Notes: generated by a model from the sequence alone, not told the origin. A DNA stretch of 58,250 bases from Rhodospirillaceae bacterium (GCA_002709955.1 PAQY01000006.1:79821-138070); one strand, 5' to 3'. Shown: positions 8,453-18,565, counted from the stretch's first letter. Program-made: numbers and translations.

Positions 8453-9652
8453 TCAATGACCCGCAAGACGCTTAAATCCCGCTTCCAGATCGGCAATCAG
8501 GTCGTCAGGTGATTCCAACCCGATATGCAGGCGCACGACCTGGCCGGTTTCCGCCCAGTCGGTCGCGGTACGCGCGCGCTTGGGATAGGACGTAACCGCC
8601 AGGCTTTCAAACCCACCCCAGCTGGCCCCGATTCCGAACAGGTCATAGCCTTCGATCATCGCGGCCAGACGGTCCCGGTCTGGGGCGTCGACAAGGATGC
8701 TGAACAGGCCACAGGCCCCGGTAAAATCCCGCTTCCAGAGTGCATGGCCCGGATGGCTTTCCAGACCGGGATGCATCACACGGGACACTTCCGGGCGCTG
8801 TTCCAGCCATTGGGCGATCTTTAGGCCACTTTCAAAATGGCGATGCAGGCGCGTTGGCATGGTGCGCAAGCCGCGCTGAACCAGATAGCAATCATCCGGT
8901 GATACGCTGTTTCCATAGGCCCGGCTGGCAACCTGGATTTTGGCGAATAAGGCGTCGGTTGCGCAGGAGATGCTGCCCATCATCGCATCGGAATGACCAC
9001 AGGGATATTTTGTCAGTGCGTGGGCGGACAGACCGATCCCCATTTGCAGCGGCTTTAAGAAATACCCAGCCCCCCAAGTATTGTCGATCCCGACAACCAC
9101 ATCCTTTTCCTTCGCCGCTTTGACAATGGCGGGCAGGTCCTGCATTTCAAAGGTCAGGGAGCCTGGGGCTTCCGTCCAGATCAGTTTTGTTTCCGGGCGG
9201 ATCAGATCGGCAATGCCCGCGCCTATGGCGGGATCATAGAATTCTGAGACACAACCCAATTGGGTCAAATGCCCGATGGCCATCTTGCGCACCGGTTCAT
9301 AGACATTGTCGGGGATCAGGAAATGCGCACCGGGTTCAGCAAAGGCCAGAAAACACAGGCCACAGGCGGCCATCCCACTGGGCAGCAATTCCGTGTCAGC
9401 GGCCCCTTCCAGGGCCGTCAGGGCATCGCGCAGGGCAAACTGCGTCGGTGTGCCATGTCGGCCATAGGTGATTGAATGGCGACCTGATTTATGGCTGCCG
9501 CCGACCTTGCGGCCTTCCCAGGAATCCAGGGTCGGGTGCAGGATTGTTGAGGCATGATAGACCGGCGGATTGACCACGCCAAAATTGTCTTGTGGGTGCC
9601 GTCCCGCATGAACGGCAAGAGTGTCATCGCTGAGTTTCTTATGATTTGCCAC
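8453..9652 (-). CDS. metC: Cystathionine beta-lyase (PLP-dependent trans-sulfuration enzyme)
   Basis: About 399 residues. Cys/Met metabolism PLP enzyme family, which splits cystathionine to homocysteine, pyruvate and ammonia. Seen: DDTLAVHAGRHPQ at the start, YGRHGTPTQFALRDAL, LLPSGMAACGLCFLAF (PLP phosphate site), GIDNTWGAGYFLKPLQ (PLP-binding Asp), and HALTKYPCGHSDAMMG carrying the Schiff-base Lys. The beta-lyase subgroup is favoured by the TKYPCGHSD region and by the overall match to MetC/PatB-like proteins. Cystathionine gamma-synthase is less likely. I prefer the GTG at 9652, which has AAGGTGG 8 bases upstream, to the GTG at 9664. It is divergent from the flavoprotein gene at 9760. Confidence 0.85.
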   Translation of the reverse strand: MANHKKLSDDTLAVHAGRHPQDNFGVVNPPVYHASTILHPTLDSWEGRKVGGSHKSGRHSITYGRHGTPTQFALRDALTALEGAADTELLPSGMAACGLCFLAFAEPGAHFLIPDNVYEPVRKMAIGHLTQLGCVSEFYDPAIGAGIADLIRPETKLIWTEAPGSLTFEMQDLPAIVKAAKEKDVVVGIDNTWGAGYFLKPLQMGIGLSAHALTKYPCGHSDAMMGSISCATDALFAKIQVASRAYGNSVSPDDCYLVQRGLRTMPTRLHRHFESGLKIAQWLEQRPEVSRVMHPGLESHPGHALWKRDFTGACGLFSILVDAPDRDRLAAMIEGYDLFGIGASWGGFESLAVTSYPKRARTATDWAETGQVVRLHIGLESPDDLIADLEAGFKRLAGH

Positions 9653-9759
9653 GGAACATTCCACCTTGACTGTTATCTATATTTAAGACGTTTTCTGAAA
9701 GCTGGTTCAGCCTATGCGTCTTCAGCGAATTTGCAAATCTTACCGAGTGTCTGGGTACT

Positions 9760-10881
9760 ATGGAACATATTCAAACAGTGGTGATCGGGGCGGGCGTGAT
9801 TGGACTGGCCTGCGCCAAGATACTGGCTGAATCCGGTCGGGAGGTCATCGTCCTGGAAGCTGCGGACAGCATTGGCAGCGAAACCAGTTCGCGCAACAGC
9901 GAAGTCATGCATGCAGGCATCTATTACCCAAAGGACAGCCTGAAAGCGCGATTTTGTGTGGCTGGGAAGATGGCGCTGTATGACTATTGCGAAAGTCACG
10001 GCGTTCCGTACCAGCGTTGCGGCAAGTTGATCGTCGCAACCACTGCGCAGGAAGAGGGAACCCTGAATGACATCGTTCAGAAAGCCAGAAATAACGGTGT
10101 GACAGACCTGGAATTTATAACAGGGCAGGCGGCAATGGCGCTGGAACCGGCCTTGTCCTGTACCAGTGCCCTGCTGTCGCCATCGACCGGTATCATCGAC
10201 AGCCATGCCTTGATGCTGGCCTATCAGGGGGATGCGGAATCCTGCGGTGCCATGATCGCCTGTAACAGCCCGGTTTTAGGCGGGCGTCGGGACGGGCAGG
10301 GGATTGTCCTGTCAATTGGCGGCGCGGGCCCGATGGATCTGTGCGCGAACGAGGTGATTGTTGCCGCAGGCCTGCACAGCCAGACAGTGGCCCGCGCGAT
10401 TGTGGGGGTCCCGACCGAAACCATTCCGGGCCAGTTTTTCTGTAAGGGGAGCTATTTTATCACCGCGACGCGGTCGCCCTTTCAGCGCTTGATCTATCCT
10501 GTCCCGGCGCAGGCGGGATTGGGTGTTCATGTGACCATTGATTTGGCGGGGGGCTTGCGGTTCGGGCCGGATACGGAATGGATTGACGGATTGGCGGACC
10601 CCAATCGCTATGCCGTGGACCCGGATCGGGCGCAAGGGTTCTATGCAGCTGTTCGGCGCTATTATCCTGCCCTGCCTGATGGCGCATTAAGTCCTGGATA
10701 TTCGGGGATCAGACCGAAGCTCAGCCCGCCGGGCAGGGCAGCGGATGATTTTCAGATTGATGGCCCTGGGACACATTACGTTCCTGGGCTGGTATGCCTG
10801 TATGGCATGGAAAGTCCTGGGCTTACGGCTTCACTGGCGATTGCACGCCATGTGCTGGGATTACTGGCGGCGGATCAATAA
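9760..10881 (+). CDS. lhgO: L-2-hydroxyglutarate oxidase/dehydrogenase-like FAD enzyme
   Basis: 373 residues, DAO-family flavoprotein. The N-terminal Rossmann dinucleotide motif [18 protein letters not shown] is followed by [17 protein letters not shown], the LhgO/L2HGDH signature around the flavin site. The C-terminal [14 protein letters not shown] and [20 protein letters not shown] segments complete the FAD-binding fold. Such enzymes return L-2-hydroxyglutarate to 2-oxoglutarate and pass electrons to oxygen or quinone. The role is inferred from family resemblance, and other 2-hydroxyacid substrates are possible. It stands alone, divergent from metC and convergent with the Sel1 gene, whose last codons it overlaps by 7 bases. 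Confidence 0.8.
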   Translation: MEHIQTVVIGAGVIGLACAKILAESGREVIVLEAADSIGSETSSRNSEVMHAGIYYPKDSLKARFCVAGKMALYDYCESHGVPYQRCGKLIVATTAQEEGTLNDIVQKARNNGVTDLEFITGQAAMALEPALSCTSALLSPSTGIIDSHALMLAYQGDAESCGAMIACNSPVLGGRRDGQGIVLSIGGAGPMDLCANEVIVAAGLHSQTVARAIVGVPTETIPGQFFCKGSYFITATRSPFQRLIYPVPAQAGLGVHVTIDLAGGLRFGPDTEWIDGLADPNRYAVDPDRAQGFYAAVRRYYPALPDGALSPGYSGIRPKLSPPGRAADDFQIDGPGTHYVPGLVCLYGMESPGLTASLAIARHVLGLLAADQ

Positions 10882-11702
10882 ACAGACGCACGCTCCGGCG
10901 TGAAGGCTGCGATGCGCCTTTCGCTTTGGGCGCGCTGTTCTTCGGTCATGTCGGCCTGTAATTTATCGGCAATCTCGCCCGCAGATTTCTCGCCCTGTTG
11001 CGCCGCCAGACGCAGCCATTTCAGGGCTTCAACGACATCTGTTTCGATGCCGTCGCCTTTCATAAGACGTGTGCCAATCCGGCTTTGTGCTTTGGAATAT
11101 CCCTGACGGGCGGCAGCCAGAAACCATCGGGCAGACATTTCCTTATTTTCTTCAACGCCTTGCCCATCGCGGTACCGCTTGCCCATATTGTATTGCGCGC
11201 GGTCAAATCCGGCAATGGCGGCCCGTTCGATCCACAAAGCGGCGCGGATCTGGTTTTCACCCACACCCAGGCCGTATTCATACATTTTCCCAAGCGAGTA
11301 TTGCGACCGGACCAGCCCATGATAAGCCGCGCGCTCTAACCAGCCATAGGCGCGGTCATAATTCTGCTTTATGCCACGCCCTTCGATATAGACCAGGGCA
11401 AGATTGTGCATGGCCAGTGAATTTCCGGATTCTGCAGATTGGGTCCACCATTTGATAGCGGTTTTGGTGTCCTGGGCAACGCCGCGTCCTTCGTCATACA
11501 AAACGCCCAGATTGAACATAGCCTTGGCACTGCCAGCCTCTGCCAAAGTCGTCCAAATCTTTCGGGCTTCGGTAAAATCACCCCGCTGATAGGCGTTCCA
11601 GCCATCCTGAAAATCAGCGGAATAGGCAGGTGTCGCGCCCCATAAGGTCGCAATCAATGCCAGACAGCACAGCGTTAATTTTCTACAGCAAAGCCCTGTC
11701 AT
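10875..11702 (-). CDS. Secreted Sel1-repeat (TPR-like) protein
   Basis: About 275 residues with a signal peptide rich in Leu, Cys and Ala, ending around residue 30 (ATPAYSA). Five to six consecutive Sel1-like repeats of 36 residues follow, each with the pattern A..LG..Y..G.GV..d...A..W...AA..G (for example [18 protein letters not shown] and [18 protein letters not shown]). Such solenoids are adaptor surfaces for protein-protein contacts and do not identify a partner. The ATG at 11702 has GGGGGA 9 bases upstream and is preferred over the TTG at 11711. The C-terminus is charged and ends shortly after the last repeat. Confidence 0.85.
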   Translation of the reverse strand: MTGLCCRKLTLCCLALIATLWGATPAYSADFQDGWNAYQRGDFTEARKIWTTLAEAGSAKAMFNLGVLYDEGRGVAQDTKTAIKWWTQSAESGNSLAMHNLALVYIEGRGIKQNYDRAYGWLERAAYHGLVRSQYSLGKMYEYGLGVGENQIRAALWIERAAIAGFDRAQYNMGKRYRDGQGVEENKEMSARWFLAAARQGYSKAQSRIGTRLMKGDGIETDVVEALKWLRLAAQQGEKSAGEIADKLQADMTEEQRAQSERRIAAFTPERASVY

Positions 11703-11798
11703 TCCATCCAATCCCCCAGAACTCTATTATGCGATCAAGCCGGTCCTTGGGCAAGGGCCCTTATGCCCCTGGATATCTTGCACCGCACAACCAACCCC

Positions 11799-12413
11799 TT
11801 ACGATTGTGCCGAATACTTTGATACCTTCAACCGCAACAAATTCAAAAGCCCACTCATCTTCTCACGGGCGATAATATTTGTGAACTCCTTGCGTTGGGC
11901 CAATGCCAGGCTTTTTCCGTCAACGATAACATCCAGAATGCGCAGTCCCTTGCTGCTGTCATTATCACTGTCGCGAACCAGCCATTTTACGTCAATATTG
12001 TCTGCCCCGTCCTGGACAATCGTTGTTTCGACAACGGCGTCACGGTCCTTATAGGCACTGCTGCCGTCAATCTGAAGTGTTTGTCCGGTATAGCCGCCCA
12101 GGCGCTGGGTATAGATTTGCAGAAGATAGACAGAGAAAAGCTCCATATACTCTTCTTTCTCCTCTTCCGACGCGCGCTCCCACGACTTGCCAACCGCAAA
12201 CTCCCCGATCGCGGTGACATCCAGGCTTTCTGCAACAATGCCGCGCAGCCGTTCTTCACGGGCTTCCAGGGATGTTGATTGATCCTGTAATACTTCTACA
12301 GCTTGTTCACCCAGTTCCGAGATAAACCGGGCCGCGGCGTCTGGATCCGTCTGGGCGCTCGCGACACTGGGAAAAAGGAAAAGGACAAAAAGTGCGGTAC
12401 TGAGGCGGATCAT
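11799..12413 (-). CDS. mlaC: MlaC-type phospholipid-binding periplasmic protein
   Basis: 204 residues with a signal peptide (MIRLSTALFVLFLFPSVASA). The MlaC/Ttg2D family pattern is visible: FISELGEQAVEVLQD near the mature N-terminus, then GIVAESLDVTAIGEFAVGKSWERASEEEKEEYMELFSVYL (quoted in pieces: DVTAIGEFAVGKSW; EEKEEYMELFSVYLLQIY), and late KWLVRDSDNDSSKGLRILDV. MlaC shuttles phospholipids between the outer-membrane MlaA complex and the inner-membrane MlaFEDB ABC complex. No other mla gene is next to it, so it is a detached member here. AGGAGA lies 7 bases before the ATG. Alternatives are other Tol-associated MlaC-like proteins. Confidence 0.88.
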   Translation of the reverse strand: MIRLSTALFVLFLFPSVASAQTDPDAAARFISELGEQAVEVLQDQSTSLEAREERLRGIVAESLDVTAIGEFAVGKSWERASEEEKEEYMELFSVYLLQIYTQRLGGYTGQTLQIDGSSAYKDRDAVVETTIVQDGADNIDVKWLVRDSDNDSSKGLRILDVIVDGKSLALAQRKEFTNIIAREKMSGLLNLLRLKVSKYSAQS

Positions 12414-12519
12414 CTAGGTTTCTCCTGGTCATCGCGCATCAAAGATACGTGTCAAAAGACAGGTCTTAGTATTATCACACTCCCGGCGCAAGACACAGCC
12501 TTGTGCTGTGCAATATAAT

Positions 12520-13551
12520 TCAATTCGCCGCGGTGTGACCCTGTTTCATTTTCAACGCAGTCTTAAGCCCCCTTAGTGGCAAAACCGTGGCAAGTCCCAG
12601 GGTAATCAGCAGCAAGCCTGATAACTCAACCAGTCCAAAGGGTTCGCCAACCAGAATAAAGCTCATGGCCTGGCTCATCATCGGGACACAGAGGACGGCA
12701 ATGGAGGCAAAGGCGACATCGGTCAGCTTAAGGATTGTCGACCAGCACCAGAAGCCAAAGGCCTGGCTGAGGATGGCAATAGCCAGGGTCGCCATCAGCG
12801 CCTGGTTTGAGGCTGTATAGACCCATTCTGTCGGATCCAGCAGCAATGCCAGGATTGAAAGGGGAATGCCCCCGATGATCAACATCCAGCCCAGTGTTAC
12901 GGTAACGGGTGTTTGAAAGTTAAACTGCTTTTGCAGGATTGATCCAATGCTCCAGATCAAAGCTGCTGCCAGGATCGCAAGAATACCAACGGGGATACCG
13001 CGTGACGCAATGGCTTGTATATCGTTCCAGGCCAACAGCAGGACAGCGGATAGACAGCAAACAACCCCAACCAACCGCTTCGATGTGATTTTCTCGTGCA
13101 GGAAAATTACCCCGATAACCAGGGAAAAGAATGGCATCGTATAGGCCAGAAGGGCGGCGCGGCCGGCTGGCAGTAAACTGACGGCAAGTGCGGAGAAATA
13201 GAACCAGGCGAATACCAGGAATATCGAACAAAGTGCGATTTTCTTCCATTCAGTCGCAATGGGTAACAGTCCTTTGCGGGTCACAACCGCAGACCCAAGC
13301 AGAACAACCGCCGCGATCAGGGCGGACAGGCCACGCAAGGACAAGACCGGAACTTCCGCTGTGGCGATCTTGATCAACGGCCACATCGCGCCCCAACAAA
13401 ACATCAGGGCCAACAGCAGGATCCAGGCCTGGGTTGGAACCTTTCGGGTGGGGGCGGGGGGAACCGCGACCCCTTTTGGCAGGGTCGCGGTAAGCGAGTC
13501 TACCGTCAGTCCCGCAGATTTTCGCCCCGCATTTTCTGCATCATCGGTCAC
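12520..13551 (-). CDS. EamA/DMT-family membrane transporter
   Basis: 343 residues with ten hydrophobic helices arranged as two EamA halves, preceded by a 45-residue hydrophilic N-terminal tail. Typical features are [15 protein letters not shown] in helix 1, [21 protein letters not shown] at the end of the first half, and the repeat-like segment [19 protein letters not shown] in the second half. The family exports metabolites or amino acids, and the substrate is not deducible. The GTG start overlaps the stop of the glutaryl-CoA dehydrogenase gene by 4 bases (GTGA), so the two are translationally coupled. That hints at a shared catabolic context but does not prove it. Confidence 0.88.
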   Translation of the reverse strand: MTDDAENAGRKSAGLTVDSLTATLPKGVAVPPAPTRKVPTQAWILLLALMFCWGAMWPLIKIATAEVPVLSLRGLSALIAAVVLLGSAVVTRKGLLPIATEWKKIALCSIFLVFAWFYFSALAVSLLPAGRAALLAYTMPFFSLVIGVIFLHEKITSKRLVGVVCCLSAVLLLAWNDIQAIASRGIPVGILAILAAALIWSIGSILQKQFNFQTPVTVTLGWMLIIGGIPLSILALLLDPTEWVYTASNQALMATLAIAILSQAFGFWCWSTILKLTDVAFASIAVLCVPMMSQAMSFILVGEPFGLVELSGLLLITLGLATVLPLRGLKTALKMKQGHTAAN

Positions 13552-14738
13552 ATGAAGGCCTGGATCCCGGTCTGCGCGCGCCCAAGGATCAGGGCGTGAA
13601 CGTCATGGGTGCCTTCATAGGTGTTCACCGCTTCCAGGTTCATGACATGGCGAATGACGTGATATTCGTCCGAAACCCCATTGCCGCCATGCATGTCGCG
13701 GGCGACGCGGGCAATGTCCAATGCCTTGCCACAGCTGTTGCGCTTGATCAGGGAAATCAGTTCCACGGGGCAGCGGTCTTCATCTTTCAGGCGCCCGGCC
13801 TGCAGGCAGCCCTGAAGGCCCAGAGAGATTTCAGTCTGCATATCGGCCAGTTTCTTCTGGATCAACTGATTGGCGGCCAGGGGGCGACCGAACTGCTTGC
13901 GGTCCATGACATAGCTATGGGCCTGCATCCAGCAGAATTCTGCGGCACCCAGGGCCCCCCAGGCAATCCCATAGCGGGCGTTGTTCAAACAGCCGAACGG
14001 ACCCCCAAGGCCTGTGATATTGGGCAGCAGGTTTTCTTCCGGCACGACGCATTCGTCCAGCATGATCATGCCGGTGACAGAGGCACGCAGGCTGAATTTG
14101 CCTTCAATCTTGGGCGTTTCGAAGCCTTTCATGCCGCGTTCAACGATAAAGCCACGGATCACGTCATCTTCAGTCTTTGCCCAGACCACGGCAATGTCGG
14201 CGATGGGCGAATTGGTAATCCAGTTCTTGGATCCAGACAGGCTGTAGCCGCCTGCAACCTTCTTTGCGCGCGTCACCATGGAGCCCGGATCAGACCCATG
14301 ATCCGGCTCTGTCAGGCCAAAACAGCCAACCCATTCACCACTGGCAAGTTTCGGCAGATACTTGCGGCGCTGCTCTTCGGAGCCATAGGCATTGATTGGA
14401 TGCATGACCAGGGAGCTTTGCACGGACATGGCGGAACGATAGCCGCTGTCGACCCGCTCGACTTCACGCGCGACCAACCCGTAAGAGGTGTAGTTCACGC
14501 CTGCGCCGCCATATTCTGGGTCTACCGTCATGCCCAACAGGCCCAGTGCGCCCATTTCATTAAAGATTTCGCGATCAAACACCTCATTGCGATTGGCCAT
14601 CAGAACGCGCGGCATCAATTGTTCCTGGCAATAGTCCTTTGCCGTGTCGCGGATCATCCGCTCTTCTTCGGTCAATTGGCCTTCCAATAGGAATGGGTCT
14701 TGCCAATCAAATGGGGCGCGGACTTTGCGATCGCTCAT
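13548..14738 (-). CDS. gcdH: Acyl-CoA dehydrogenase, glutaryl-CoA dehydrogenase type
   Basis: About 396 residues. FAD-dependent oxidation and decarboxylation of glutaryl-CoA to crotonyl-CoA in lysine/tryptophan catabolism. [17 protein letters not shown] carries the Arg specific to glutaryl-CoA dehydrogenases. [17 protein letters not shown] is the acyl-CoA dehydrogenase flavin motif. The C-terminal [16 protein letters not shown] contains the catalytic Glu. The ATG at 14738 has AAGGAAC 7 bases upstream and is preferred over an upstream start at 14789. It is coupled to the EamA gene downstream. No electron-transfer flavoprotein gene is nearby. Confidence 0.93.
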   Translation of the reverse strand: MSDRKVRAPFDWQDPFLLEGQLTEEERMIRDTAKDYCQEQLMPRVLMANRNEVFDREIFNEMGALGLLGMTVDPEYGGAGVNYTSYGLVAREVERVDSGYRSAMSVQSSLVMHPINAYGSEEQRRKYLPKLASGEWVGCFGLTEPDHGSDPGSMVTRAKKVAGGYSLSGSKNWITNSPIADIAVVWAKTEDDVIRGFIVERGMKGFETPKIEGKFSLRASVTGMIMLDECVVPEENLLPNITGLGGPFGCLNNARYGIAWGALGAAEFCWMQAHSYVMDRKQFGRPLAANQLIQKKLADMQTEISLGLQGCLQAGRLKDEDRCPVELISLIKRNSCGKALDIARVARDMHGGNGVSDEYHVIRHVMNLEAVNTYEGTHDVHALILGRAQTGIQAFM

Positions 14739-14894
14739 AACAGGTTCCTTTGATCTCAATGAAGTGTGCTGGCGATAATCTATGGTCAAGTGCTAGCCGC
14801 GTCCATACCAAGAGTAAAGTTTTATTTTAAGCTTAAAATAATATAGGGCACAGCAAAGACTTGGCGGTTTCGCGAAGCAGCAGTAAATTGCTGC

Positions 14895-15191
14895 ATGAGC
14901 CGCAAAATGATGCCTGGAAACAGTACCGTCCTGCCACAGGGTGCACTGATCGAATTTGTGCCCCAGGGACGCTATGTGAAGGTCTGTGCGGTGGATCCAG
15001 TCACCTATATCGAAGTGTCGATTGTGGGGGATATCATGGCGGGGGAGCACATCCTGTCCGTCCAAGCGCTGCGCAAGCTGGAGCGCATGGTCTATAAAAG
15101 CAAATTTGACAAGAATGTTCGCGAGAAAGACCAGGAGCGTGTTATTCTGCGTGCCAGGCGTTCGGAAACGCCAAGCGGTTGGGACTTATAA
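14895..15191 (+). CDS. Small conserved protein, DUF6898-like
   Basis: 98 residues, no signal peptide or membrane segment. The core LPQGALIEFVPQGRYVKVCA, then DPVTYIEVSIVGD, then ALRKLERMVYK, resembles a short alphaproteobacterial family I recall as DUF6898: a beta-rich N-half followed by a helix. The function is unknown. The C-terminal third is strongly charged (KSKFDKNVREKDQERV). It is divergent from gcdH and convergent with mucR, ending 11 bases from the mucR stop. The family assignment is from memory. Confidence 0.65.
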   Translation: MSRKMMPGNSTVLPQGALIEFVPQGRYVKVCAVDPVTYIEVSIVGDIMAGEHILSVQALRKLERMVYKSKFDKNVREKDQERVILRARRSETPSGWDL

Positions 15192-15202
15192 AGTCCCTGT
15201 GC

Positions 15203-15670
15203 TTAACGCCCACCCCGACCGGTGGTTTTGCCCAACCCAATTTTCTTTGCAAAATCAGACCGTTGCGCGGCGTAGTTCGGGGCAACCATTGGATATTCAG
15301 GGGGCAGACCCCACTTCGCGCGATACTGTTCCGGCGTCAGGTTATAGGCGGTGCGTAAGTGCCGCTTCAGCATCTTCAGGCGCTTACCGTCTTCAAGGCA
15401 GATCAGGTAATCCGGCGTGATGGAATTCTTGGGTGCAACCGATGCCTTGGGGCGCAATGGACGCGATGGCGTGCGCGGCGGTGTATTGCTGAGGGACGCG
15501 AACTTCGTGAAGACTTCACCAATCACGTTGCTGATATCGGCTTTTTCAACCGGATTATTGCCGACATAGGCAGACACAACACCGGCTGTCATTTGCAACA
15601 AATCGCCCCGCGTTGCTGAACTTCCGGCATCCGCTGCTTTCATGGCATTCTCAGATTTCAGTGTTGGCAT
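15203..15670 (-). CDS. mucR: MucR/Ros-family transcriptional regulator
   Basis: 155 residues. C-terminal MucR/Ros zinc-finger-like DNA-binding domain with PDYLICLEDGKRLKMLKRHL, followed by LTPEQYRAKWGLPPEYPMVAPNYA, the signature of the family. The N-terminal half carries TADIVSAYVGNNPV-like residues (here AGVVSAYVGNNPVEKADI), the usual oligomerisation region. MucR proteins act as H-NS-like silencers that bind AT-rich DNA and often repress their own gene. The 460-base region upstream is strikingly AT-rich, consistent with that. GGGGGAA precedes the ATG. Confidence 0.93.
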   Translation of the reverse strand: MPTLKSENAMKAADAGSSATRGDLLQMTAGVVSAYVGNNPVEKADISNVIGEVFTKFASLSNTPPRTPSRPLRPKASVAPKNSITPDYLICLEDGKRLKMLKRHLRTAYNLTPEQYRAKWGLPPEYPMVAPNYAAQRSDFAKKIGLGKTTGRGGR

Positions 15671-16131
15671 AATCTACTTCCCCCTGATGCAAACCCTTAC
15701 ACAGAATTGCACATGATGGTGTCGCGTTCCAAATACCGCAGCCCCCGGCGTCTCAAAACTCTTCGTTCGTGCAGTTACCGACCGCAATTACTGTATAGTT
15801 TTTGGACGTCCCAAACGAAACTAAAGCAAAGAAAGTCATGTAAATCAATATAGATTCAGTAAATCTTGCTGGATATCTAAAAAACGATGTTAGTTGAATC
15901 TTTTACTTATCAATTTGTTGTGGATGAATTTTAATTTCGCACAATATACGGTGTATTTCTGTGCGGAGAATTTTACCCTCAGCTGGCCTTTTCTATAGGG
16001 CTCTGTTCACTTCAAAGCGCATTGCGCAATTTCACAGATGCGGTAGTTGGCCCTAATTGTAGGGGTTTTTCTGGCAATGCCATCGACATTGTGTTACATC
16101 CCGGCCTCTTCCGCAGAGGCGAGGGTATGGT
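15671..16131. other. 461-base AT-rich divergent intergenic region (mucR/rpiB)
   Basis: No gene is visible. Bases from about 15780 to 15980 are markedly AT-rich. Within it I see an imperfect palindrome at 15939-15964 (GCACA...ATAC...GTAT...TGTGC), a perfect 10-base palindrome ATTGCGCAAT at 16021-16030, and a short hairpin CCCTA-ATTG-TAGGG followed by GTTTTT at 16051-16070 that could stop a plus-strand transcript. The region must hold the mucR and rpiB promoters and might encode a small RNA; neither is demonstrated. Confidence 0.5.
15939..15964. promoter_or_regulatory. Imperfect palindrome, candidate operator
   Basis: Outer arms GCACA (15939-15943) and TGTGC (15960-15964) plus inner arms ATAC (15946-15949) and GTAT (15953-15956), nearly symmetric about one centre. 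The spacing suits a dimeric regulator. It lies between divergent mucR and rpiB, so either gene could be the target. No family is assigned. Confidence 0.35.
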
Positions 16132-16605
16132 GTGACAGATAAGAATGACACTAAGACGGTGGCGCTGGCTTGCGATCACGCGGGTTTGCCGATGAAACTG
16201 GCCCTGTTGCCGGTTCTGGAAGAATTGGGTCTGAAACCATTGGATTTGGGCACGCATTCAGGCGATAGTGTTGATTATCCAGATTTTGCGGATTTGATGG
16301 CGCAGGCCTTGGCAGAGGGCCGGGCGACACGGGGCATTTTGGTCTGTGGCACAGGGATCGGCATTTCAATTGCGGCGAACCGTCATGGTCATATTCGCGC
16401 GGCCCTGTGCCATAACAGCACCGATGCGCGTTTGTCGCGCCAGCACAATGACGCGAATGTTATCGCTTTGGGCGCACGCACGATGGGGATCGAAGTCGCT
16501 TTGGAGTCCCTTAAAGTGTTCCTGAATACCGCATTTGAAGGCGGGCGACATGCCAGACGGGTTCAGAAAATGACACCGACCGCCAGAATGCCAGATGTCA
16601 TGTGA
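16132..16605 (+). CDS. rpiB: Ribose 5-phosphate isomerase B
   Basis: 157 residues. Interconverts ribose 5-phosphate and ribulose 5-phosphate, the precursor used by RibB for riboflavin. RpiB/LacAB signature: VALACDHAGLPMK at the N-terminus, then GILVCGTGIGISIAANR with the catalytic Cys, and ALCHNSTDARLSRQHNDANVIALGARTMG. The start is GTG at 16132, with GAGG about 8 bases before it. It heads a same-strand series with glyA, nrdR and the rib genes, a common alphaproteobacterial order. The length is slightly longer than the usual 145-150 because of a C-terminal basic tail. Confidence 0.95.
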   Translation: MTDKNDTKTVALACDHAGLPMKLALLPVLEELGLKPLDLGTHSGDSVDYPDFADLMAQALAEGRATRGILVCGTGIGISIAANRHGHIRAALCHNSTDARLSRQHNDANVIALGARTMGIEVALESLKVFLNTAFEGGRHARRVQKMTPTARMPDVM

Positions 16606-16646
16606 CACTATTGGATTTACCCTGGAAAAGGGTATTGCGTAACCCT

Positions 16647-16680
16647 GGGGTGTGGTCTGATTTCAGGTCAAACCAGCCCC
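16647..16680 (+). other. Stem-loop in the glyA leader
   Basis: Arms GGGG-TG-TGGT-C-TGA and TCA-A-ACCA-G-CCCC enclose the 7-base loop TTTCAGG, ending 23 bases before the glyA start. Several pairs are interrupted by single unpaired bases. It may fold in the glyA mRNA leader. I could not match it to a riboswitch class, and no U-tract follows. Confidence 0.35.
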
Positions 16681-16703
16681 AACATGCAAAAGGACCTTAA
16701 GGA

Positions 16704-18014
16704 ATGAGCACCGCAGAAAAACAAGATTTGTATGGTTATACCGGTTTTTTCCAAAATGATCTGAAAGACAGCGATCCGGCTGTTTATGCCGCCCTTGAGG
16801 ATGAATTACATCGCCAGAATGACGGGATTGAATTGATCGCGTCTGAAAACATCGTCAGCCGCGCCGTCATGCAGGCTGTCGGCTCTGTAAACACCAATAA
16901 ATACGCAGAAGGCTATGCCGGGCGTCGCTATTATGGTGGGTGCGAATATGTCGATGTCGTTGAAGAATTGGCGATTGAGCGGGTTTGTCAGCTGTTCGAC
17001 TGTAAATTTGCCAATGTGCAGCCACATTCCGGCGCTCAGGCAAATCAGGCGGTTTTCTTTGCGCTGTTACAGCCGGGCGATACTTATATGGGCTTGTCGC
17101 TGGCCTCTGGTGGGCATTTGACCCATGGGGCGGCCCCGAACCAGTCCGGGAAATGGTTCAATGCCGTTCAGTATGACGTGCGTAAACACGACAACCTGAT
17201 CGATTTCGATCAGGTGGAACGTCTGGCGCAGGAACATAAGCCCAAATTGATCATCGCGGGGGGCTCTGCCTATCCGCGTCAGATTGATTTCAAACGCTTC
17301 CGGGACATTGCCGACAGCGTGGGGGCCTATTTCATGGTCGATATGGCCCATTTCGCGGGGCTGGTTGCGGGTGGACAGCATCCAAACCCGCTGGATTATG
17401 CCCATGTGGCGACCTCAACGACCCACAAGACGCTGCGCTGCACGCGCGGTGGCATCATCCTGACCAATGACGAGGCCCTGGCGAAGAAATTCAACTCTGC
17501 TGTTTTCCCAGGCCTGCAGGGCGGCCCTTTGATGCATGTCATCGCAGGTAAAGCAGTTGGTTTCGGTGAAGCTTTGCGCCCGGAATACAAGGCCTATACG
17601 GCGGCCATCGTGCGCAATGCCAAAATGTTGGCCGCAACACTGGTTGAAGGCGGCTTGGACATTGTGTCCGGTGGGACCGACACGCATTTGATGCTGGTTG
17701 ATCTGCGCCCGAAAGGCCTGACCGGCAATATCGCCGAAAAGAGCCTGGAACGCGCCGGGATCACCTGTAACAAGAATGGCATCCCGTTCGATCCGGAAAA
17801 GCCGATGGTCACCAGTGGTATTCGTCTGGGCACGCCCGCTGCCACAACACGGGGCTTTGGGGAGGCTGAATTCCGTGAAGTGGGACAGTTGATCGTGGAA
17901 GTGCTGGACGGATTGGCTGCGAATCGTGAAGACAATACAGCGGTTGAAGAATCCGTGCATGCGCGGGTGAAAACGCTGTGTGCGCGTTTCCCATTGTATG
18001 ATGCGCCTTATTGA
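16704..18014 (+). CDS. glyA: Serine hydroxymethyltransferase
   Basis: 436 residues. PLP enzyme converting serine and tetrahydrofolate to glycine and 5,10-methylene-tetrahydrofolate. [18 protein letters not shown] and [18 protein letters not shown] near the N-terminus are the folate/PLP contacts, [10 protein letters not shown] is the PLP ring region, and [13 protein letters not shown] carries the Schiff-base Lys. The usual GPRGG is CTRGG here, a minor variant. [17 protein letters not shown] is near the C-terminus. Full length for the family. The AAGGACCTTAAGGA purine-rich leader ends just before the ATG. Confidence 0.97.
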   Translation: MSTAEKQDLYGYTGFFQNDLKDSDPAVYAALEDELHRQNDGIELIASENIVSRAVMQAVGSVNTNKYAEGYAGRRYYGGCEYVDVVEELAIERVCQLFDCKFANVQPHSGAQANQAVFFALLQPGDTYMGLSLASGGHLTHGAAPNQSGKWFNAVQYDVRKHDNLIDFDQVERLAQEHKPKLIIAGGSAYPRQIDFKRFRDIADSVGAYFMVDMAHFAGLVAGGQHPNPLDYAHVATSTTHKTLRCTRGGIILTNDEALAKKFNSAVFPGLQGGPLMHVIAGKAVGFGEALRPEYKAYTAAIVRNAKMLAATLVEGGLDIVSGGTDTHLMLVDLRPKGLTGNIAEKSLERAGITCNKNGIPFDPEKPMVTSGIRLGTPAATTRGFGEAEFREVGQLIVEVLDGLAANREDNTAVEESVHARVKTLCARFPLYDAPY

Positions 18015-18097
18015 TCGCCCAGGCGATCCGGGCGCATAAGGCGACATCCAGGGCGGGACTGGCCCGGCCTGGACATCTGTGAGGGGGCTTTAGAGCA

Positions 18098-18565
18098 ATG
18101 AAATGTCCGTTCTGCGGTAATGATGACACCCAGGTGAAGGACTCCAGGCCGACTGAGGATAACTCAGCCATTCGCCGCCGGAGAATGTGCCTGAATTGCG
18201 GGGCCCGCTTCACGACCTTTGAGCGCGTTCAATTGCGCGAATTGACCGTGGTGAAGAAAAACGGACAGCGCGAGCCCTTTGATCGCGACAAGCTGATCCG
18301 CTCCATGCAAATCGCCTGTCGCAAGCGTAATGTGGAATTGGACCGGATAGAGCGGATCGTCAATTCCATCGTGCGCCGTCTGGAAAGCTCCGGCGAAAGC
18401 GAAGTACCGGTTTCCACCGTTGGCGAAATGGTGATGGAGGCCCTGCTGCAATTGGATCAGGTCGCCTATGTCCGGTTCGCCTCGGTCTATCGGAACTTCC
18501 GCGAAGCCAAGGATTTCACGGATTTCGTACAGCGTGACGTCTCCAAACTTGAAGATGATCTTTAA
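18098..18565 (+). CDS. nrdR: Transcriptional repressor NrdR
   Basis: 155 residues. Nucleotide-sensing repressor of ribonucleotide reductase genes. Zinc ribbon CPFCG (Cys3, Cys6) and CLNCG (Cys31, Cys34), then an ATP-cone domain from about residue 49 ([16 protein letters not shown]) to 139. The [16 protein letters not shown] segment is invariant in the family. It sits 83 bases after glyA, behind an imperfect stem-loop, and 14 bases before ribD. This nrdR-ribD linkage is conserved in many proteobacteria. No NrdR box is obvious in this window. Confidence 0.97.
   Translation: MKCPFCGNDDTQVKDSRPTEDNSAIRRRRMCLNCGARFTTFERVQLRELTVVKKNGQREPFDRDKLIRSMQIACRKRNVELDRIERIVNSIVRRLESSGESEVPVSTVGEMVMEALLQLDQVAYVRFASVYRNFREAKDFTDFVQRDVSKLEDDL

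Noticed and set aside
13596-14690. 364-codon open frame on the plus strand opposite gcdH
   Set aside because: Antiparallel shadow of a well-conserved gene; Ala/His-rich with no family resemblance.
18041-18076. Hairpin between glyA and nrdR as a terminator
   Set aside because: The stem CCAGGGCGGG/CCCGGCCTGG has a mismatch and no T-run follows; nrdR is likely cotranscribed.
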